From positions 29,177,247 through 29,241,246 of the forward strand of contig CALNVZ010003429.1 in NCBI GenBank assembly GCA_940671915.1: DNA of 64,000 bases. The letters are read 5' to 3'. How positions within the stretch are numbered: the first letter of the stretch is position 1; every line of letters begins with the position of its first letter. Shown here one piece after another: positions 58,582 through 64,000 of the stretch. The translations under genes and the position numbers were made by a program. This DNA is from Paracentrotus lividus (Eukaryota; Echinodermata; Echinoidea; Camarodonta; Echinidae). A model generated the notes under the pieces. It made no database searches and was not told the origin of the DNA. It saw nothing but the letters and a program-made list of their open reading frames with translations.

Positions 58582-61037
58582 TTCTACTGAACAAAAAAGT
58601 GAACAGGATCATATACCCATGACCTCCCAGTAAGAAGTTATGGCGGGAAAAAGTCAAAAGGTCAACGAACTTTCACATGAAGGCATATAAGGCCTATATA
58701 CAAACTACAAATTGTTAAGAACGACAAATTGTCGTGCTTTTTGTTTCTATTAATATTTATTATCGATAACAAAATTAATTGAGACTATTTCTACATAAGA
58801 AAATCATGATCAGTACATATAAGGGTCAAACTAAGATCATTTGGGGTCAAATGAGTTAATCGAACTACGGTAAAAGAGTTAAAACAGCTCTATTTTACTG
58901 TGGTATTGTCAAGTTATGTATAAATAGATGATTAAAACCATGGATTCTACTAGATCCTAGTAGAATTTATGATTAAAAGTAATAGATTTGTATGTTTACT
59001 CCAGAAACCACATTCAGTATTTAGGGTCATGATATGGTCAAAGGGTCAATCGGTCATTTTGGGTCAAAATGTTACATGGACCTAGAGATATTGTGCTGCA
59101 ATATGTACACTAGAACCTCTTGAGCCATGAACTTCAAATTTAAAAGTAGTATGTACCATCATACGAAGACAATCTAATTTGATCATATAGAATGTAGGTA
59201 TAAGGTAAAGTGTCACTTGGTCAACTAAAGAAATATCAGGTATTCAACCTATTATTACAATAGCTTTAGAAAAAAAACTTTGTTATATTTATGTATACCA
59301 ACTTCATACAATGTTTGAAAATTTAGGTAAAATGTCAAGGGTCACAGAGGTAAACCTAGAAGGAATTACATGTGTTTGCCCCATTATTGAAGTATATCAA
59401 AAATTATTTGAGATGTGAAACTATGATGATGTCACCATGAAAGAATCTCATTATACGAGACTGTGTATTGGTAAAATGTCAAGGTTCACAGAGGTTTATG
59501 TCTGAAATTACCGTTTTTTAAACTTTTATAAACGTCTGAACAATGCACGAGAAGTGCGCTTTGTTGGGGTATTCATCGATCTTTAATCTATGTTTTATAC
59601 TTTTGCTGGACCTCAACTTTAATTTGTGCAAGTCTGTCTCGTTTTTTAACCAATTTTTGTATGTTATAATGAATGATAACATCACTAATAGTCAGGCATA
59701 TTATACTTTTGCCATATCATTTACAAAATCTCATCAGACCATCTGCCTATAATCGTGATATCATTAAGGTTTAAGTTCAAATTGGTTCTTGGAATGTCAT
59801 CACTTGACTACATGTATGTGACCTTTGATATAAATTATATCATCAAATTGAAGTAAACATCCCAAATACTTCTACAATCAATATGAGCTGAGTGCACATC
59901 AGTTTAGGTCAATGTAACATTTTGACCCTAAATGAAAGATTTACCCTTTGACTGTCCCATGACCCCTTACATTTATTGAATGTGGTTTTGGAAAAGAAAT
60001 ACAAATCTGTTAGTTTTAATCATCAGTTTACACACAACTTAACAGTACGACAAAAATGGAGCTGCTTTAACCCCTTTACCCTATTTCGGTCACAAATTGG
60101 ACCCCAAATGACAGTTTGAGCCCTTATATCTACTGAATATGATTTTATTATGTATGAATAGTTAGTCTCAGTTAATTTTCTTAATCATAGATACAAAAAG
60201 ACACGAAAATTTGTCATTCCAACAACTTTAGCGCGTGTAAGCCTATTATGCCTTCATGTGAAAGTTCGTTGACCTTTTGACTTTTCCCAAAGTAATTTCT
60301 TACTGGGAGGTCAGGTATGATCCTCTACACTTAAACAGTGTATGAAATTGGCATCTTATGAATATATTATCATCAAGGTCAAGCTTTTTCTTAAAATAAT
60401 GCAACAACGAGGTAAATACCTGAAATTTCATAACTTGACCATGTGACCCTTGACCTTTCACCTACATTCTATAAGATCAAATAAGATTGTCTTCTTACGA
60501 AGGTACATACTACTTTTAAATTCGAAGTTCATGGCTCAAGGGGTTCTAGTGCACCTAATGCAGCACAATACCTCTACGTCAATGTAACATTTTGACCCTA
60601 AATGATCTATTGACCCTTTGACCATATCACGACCCCTTACATTTATTAATTGTTGGTCTGGATTAGAAAAACAAATCTGTCAGTTTTAATCATCTATTTA
60701 TACCAAACTTAACAATACCACAAAAAATGGAGCTGTTTTAACTCCTTTACCGTATTTCGATCCTAAATTAAATCATTCGACCCCAAATGACCTTAGTTTG
60801 ACCCCTTAATTGTACTGATCATGATTTTCTTATGTAGAAATAGTCTCAATTAATTTTCTTAGCGATAATGAATATTAATAGACACAACAAGCACGAAAAT
60901 TTGTCATTGCTAACAATTTTAGCTTGTATAGCCTTATATAGACCTTATTATGCCTTCATATCTTGACTTTTCCCGCCATAACTTCTTACTGGAAGGTCAT
61001 GGGTAAATGATCCTCTTCACTTTTTTGTTCAGTAGAA
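58582..61037. mobile_element. 2.46 kb foldback element
   Basis: TTCTACTGAACAAAAAAGTG at the left and its inverse at the right. The outer arms match for about 300 bp (GCCATAACTTCTTACTGGRA inverted, AAATTGTCGTGC, TTTGGGGTCAAATGA). Inner text (GTCAATGTAACATTTTGACC) occurs twice on the right side, at 59910 and 60580, and inverted at about 59070. So the right half has an internal duplication. No coding frame. Confidence 0.85.
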
Positions 61038-61521
61038 AAAGACAAACAATCTGCTATGTCTTTTGATATTATTTGAGCATTTTAACCCATTGTATACTGA
61101 GAACTTTTTATAAAGCCGAATGTATCATGATTGTGAAGCATGCTTGCAAGAAATTATTTTCATTTAAAGGTGAAACAAAGACAGCTTTAAATAGATCAAA
61201 GTTAGATAATTTAAATTATGTTAGATCTTTATATGTTTATGCAATCATGAGTAAAATAAACGATCGACAAGAGGCATGTTCTATGTTACTTCAGCCCGCA
61301 TATGCGTGCTTAGTATACAACGGGTTAAAAACGTGACCCCCTATTGGCCCCAATTTGACCTTATTTTGACCCCTACGAGAGTTGCCGGGGTTGGTAGGAT
61401 ACTAACCAAGCTAATTTTGATTAGTGACGTCTAAGCAACCCACAACCACTTTCAAACCTTTGTTCCCCCAAAACATCCACGGGGTCTACACGGTGGTCCT
61501 CTACTAACGTTTTCGATCATA
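61038..61521. other. Intergenic, nothing recognised
   Basis: An 87-codon ORF at 61073-61336 has no motif that I know. It is the cleanest uninterrupted non-repeat ORF in the right third, but I do not call a gene. Confidence 0.45.
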
Positions 61522-62115
61522 TTTAAAGGAGAATGAAACCCTAGGATTCAGTTGAATTGTATGAAACAAAAAAAATCAAAGAAACAGATTTAAGAAAGTT
61601 TGAGAACAATTGAATAAATAATAAGAAAGTTATGAGCATTTGAATGTTGTGATCACTAACGCTATGGAGATCCTCACGCTGGCAACAGGCACAAGATGTG
61701 TGATGTCACACATGAACAACTCTCCCATATGACATACAAAAAAAATACCAAAAATTCTTCTTTTTCCTCATTCTAATGGTAGTACAGACTCTTCACACAT
61801 GATTATATTTTGTGAACTTGTATTACATGTCCTCCCATGAAAAGAATCTCAGATCTTTTAACGGAATTAATAAAAAAAGACAATTTGAGTAAAATATGTA
61901 CAAAAGTAATGGGGAAGTTGTTCATGTATGACATCATACATCTTGGGCCTGTTGCCAATTTGAGGATCCCCATAGCAGTAGTGATCACAACATTCAAGCG
62001 CTCATAACTTTCTTATTATTCATTCATATTTTTTCAAATTTTCATTGATTAGCTTCTTTGATTTTCCTGTTTTTGTACAATTTAATAAATTCCTAGGGTT
62101 TCCTTCCCCTTTAAA
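61522..62115. mobile_element. MITE with TTTAAAGGAGAATGAAACCC ends
   Basis: Left TTTAAAGGAGAATGAAACCC; right inverse GGTTTCCTTCCCCTTTAAA. The arms extend through TAAGAAAGTTATGAGC (inverse at 62000-62015), TGATCACTA and GGAGATCCTCA/GGATCCCCAT. No protein. Confidence 0.85.
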
Positions 62116-62314
62116 GTTTTTACACAAACACACACACACACGCGCGCGCGCGAAAAGAGTAGTGTTCAGGTGGGAATTTTATTTCCATTTAATTTGTAAA
62201 AAAAATAATGATATTAATAAACCCCACTGATAACACCAAAAAAAATATATAGCTTATTGTTCGCAGGGCAATTAAGAGCTTGACTTCTCAGCTTTCCGGA
62301 GATGGTACATTCAT

Positions 62315-62869
62315 TTTAATTGATTTTAAAAAGTCCTGTCACTTTGAACATAATCATAAAAGGTTATTTCCTCGATTGGTCAATATTTACGCTTACCACA
62401 TGCATATCTCATAGAAAGATGTGAACGGCGTCTGCGCAAGACTTGTGACAAGTTCACAATCTATGTCATTGTTTTGAGCATCAATATCTATGAATTGCAT
62501 ATTCTGAATACAACTTCAGTACAATCATGTTATAAGCTTGCCGAAATGTGTATTTCCTCCATCTGGTCTGGAGAATCTATTAACTAACACCATGATAAAA
62601 GTTCATCAATTTCTGTCATCTCTACGAGTAGATTGCTCAACCGAACGGACAATACCATTCCACTGCAGGGAAGTCTTCTTCGCGAGTTTTTGTGAGCTAA
62701 TGTATTATTGCAGCCAGCTGCATAAATTTCTGCGCTTCTCAGCCGTATTTACAACGTCACTTTGTTGCGTCTGGCCTCTTAGATAATGGACGCGCCTAGT
62801 TTAATTACGATTTAATGCCGCACGTTGGTATACGTTAACTTTACATTTCACAGTGTAGAATTGATATGA
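62315..62869 (-). mobile_element. ~1 kb TIR element, inverted partial copy (copy 4)
   Basis: Inverse of about 6082-6660: GTCCTGTCACTTTGAACAT, GCAAGA..TGTGACAAG, ATCTGGTCTGRAG, AGGGAAGT.TTCTT, and the end TAGAATTGATATGAT. The other half is missing. Confidence 0.75.
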
Positions 62870-62969
62870 TGGATATCGAAAATTACTAAAAAATTTACAC
62901 AAATGTGGATGCCATGAAAACACGGAATACTACATCTCCACGAAAACCAAACCCCGTCTAATAAATAAA

Positions 62970-63590
62970 AGAGTTTGATTCCAAAAGACGCTTAATCCAC
63001 TTTTAGTGTTTTAGAGTAGATCAAGGTTTTTTAATTTGCCTTTTTCTGTTATCCATTTTTATTTTATTTTGATACATTTGATTAGGCTATCGTATTCAAT
63101 TAATTTTACAATGTTTTTAAAAATCTAGCTATCAAGTTAAATTTTTAAGAATTGTTTACAATTTCATATTTGCCGGACTTGGCTACTTTTGGAATGAAAC
63201 ATTAGTTAAATGTCATTTTTTTATTTTTTTTTAACATTTAAAGAAAAAAAAATAATAAAATTCAACATGAAATACATTGATATTGATAAAAGAATAGACT
63301 TAGCATCTTTTCAGATGTTTCGAATTTAAAAATTAATTCAAAACACTGGATTTTCTATGTTTTATTCCAATAGGAGCTAAATTCAAAAATATTCATAACA
63401 AATATAAATAATGATATCGAAATTTTGCACGGATGGTGGAGATTAGCTGCTAGCCACAACAAGTGCTAAGATTTTAGTGTATATTGTTTAGTACAGTGGT
63501 TGAATAAATAAATTCTTCATAGCCATAGACGATTTAGCGCCTTTTGGAATAAAACCATTTGGGATAAAGCTCCTTTTCAAATGAAACATA
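62970..63590. repeat. Diverged relative of the 43.8 kb element
   Basis: GAGTTTGATTCCAAAAGACGCTTAATCCA and the inverse-type CGATTTAGCGCCTTTTGGAA recall the CCAAAAGGGACTAAATCC motif. Substitutions are many. Confidence 0.5.
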
Positions 63591-63842
63591 TATTTCTTAC
63601 CAATTTTTTTCTCAATCTTCCTAATTTTCTTTTTTTATTCCATATGCTGCATTTGATATCATACTTAAGATGCATTTATTTATCCATTAAAATCCATACT
63701 AATCTGAGATTTTAAAGGTATTTCCTGTTTATTTCATGACATTAAGAAAAGTTACTGAATGTTTCTGTACTGTTTTCTGTTTCTTTTATTCTTTCTTTCA
63801 TTTCATTTTCCTTTACATTCCCATGTTGGGGTATTATCTTAT

Positions 63843-64000
63843 GTTAAAGGTAGTGTCATCCTTTTCCACAAATTGCGAAAATTAATGCAACTTGGCATAA
63901 CTTTAGAATATGATCGACCTTATACTGTCTTTTCAATCCAGCTGTCATAGGTTGCCTAGATCAGGAATATGAAACAAAAATCTGACTACCAATCTCAACC
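63843..64000 (+). mobile_element. Copy of the 54.55 kb TIR element, cut by window end
   Basis: TTAAAGGTAGTGTCATCCTT followed by about 150 bp close to 54553-54715. Its right end lies outside the window. Confidence 0.85.

Overview
The window looks like nuclear DNA of a marine invertebrate deuterostome, most likely an echinoderm such as a sea urchin. This is an inference. It rests on the one host gene (an LGR-type 7TM receptor exon of the GRL101/relaxin-receptor-like group expanded in these animals), a phase-2 intron with a normal acceptor, TTAGGG repeats, and a very high density of small TIR and foldback elements and microsatellites. There are no operons, RBSs or phage genes. Almost every short ORF is chance or lies in a repeat.

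Layout. 1-3.6 kb: poly-G tract, a TA-flanked MITE and a CTCGCGCTTCGCGCTCG-type satellite. 3.7-5.0 kb: terminal exon of the receptor on the minus strand. 5.03-11.74 kb: a broken second copy of that exon split by a 6.4 kb element with ~225-340 bp terminal inverted repeats and an apparent 9 bp target duplication (Mutator-like). Nested inside are a foldback-like element, a 5'-truncated LINE with a 13 bp target duplication, and a hairpin whose loop is six telomeric repeats. 11.7-14.4 kb: two interleaved satellites. 15.9-17.85 kb: two tandem copies of one MITE. 18.4-22.57 kb: a decayed LINE (endonuclease and reverse transcriptase) interrupted by a Harbinger-like element with a TTA duplication. 24.2-25.5 kb: a 1.28 kb palindrome. 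27.8-31.4 kb: a LINE fragment and two more Harbinger-like copies. 32.6-36.7 kb: a 1.2 kb foldback, another TIR element and a tandem duplication. 36.9-42.2 kb: a satellite with a 144 bp three-part higher-order unit that keeps a 689-codon frame open by arithmetic, then scrambled duplicates around a 25 N assembly gap. 42.7-47.6 kb: three Tc1-type MITEs with two other inverted-repeat elements between them. 48.2-54.5 kb: three tRNA-like genes with a UCA anticodon, three foldbacks and a Penelope-like retroelement remnant whose inverted termini carry a hammerhead ribozyme. 54.5-64 kb: further MITEs and a 2.46 kb foldback.

The receptor exon is the only confident host protein-coding feature. The rest is mobile-element biology: DNA transposon debris inserted mainly at TA or TWA, two or three LINE lineages, one Penelope-like element, and satellites. 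The items most worth following up are the hammerhead in the Penelope termini, the telomere-loop hairpin, the UCA tRNA units, the Mutator-like insertion dated against a receptor paralog, and the 144 bp higher-order satellite.
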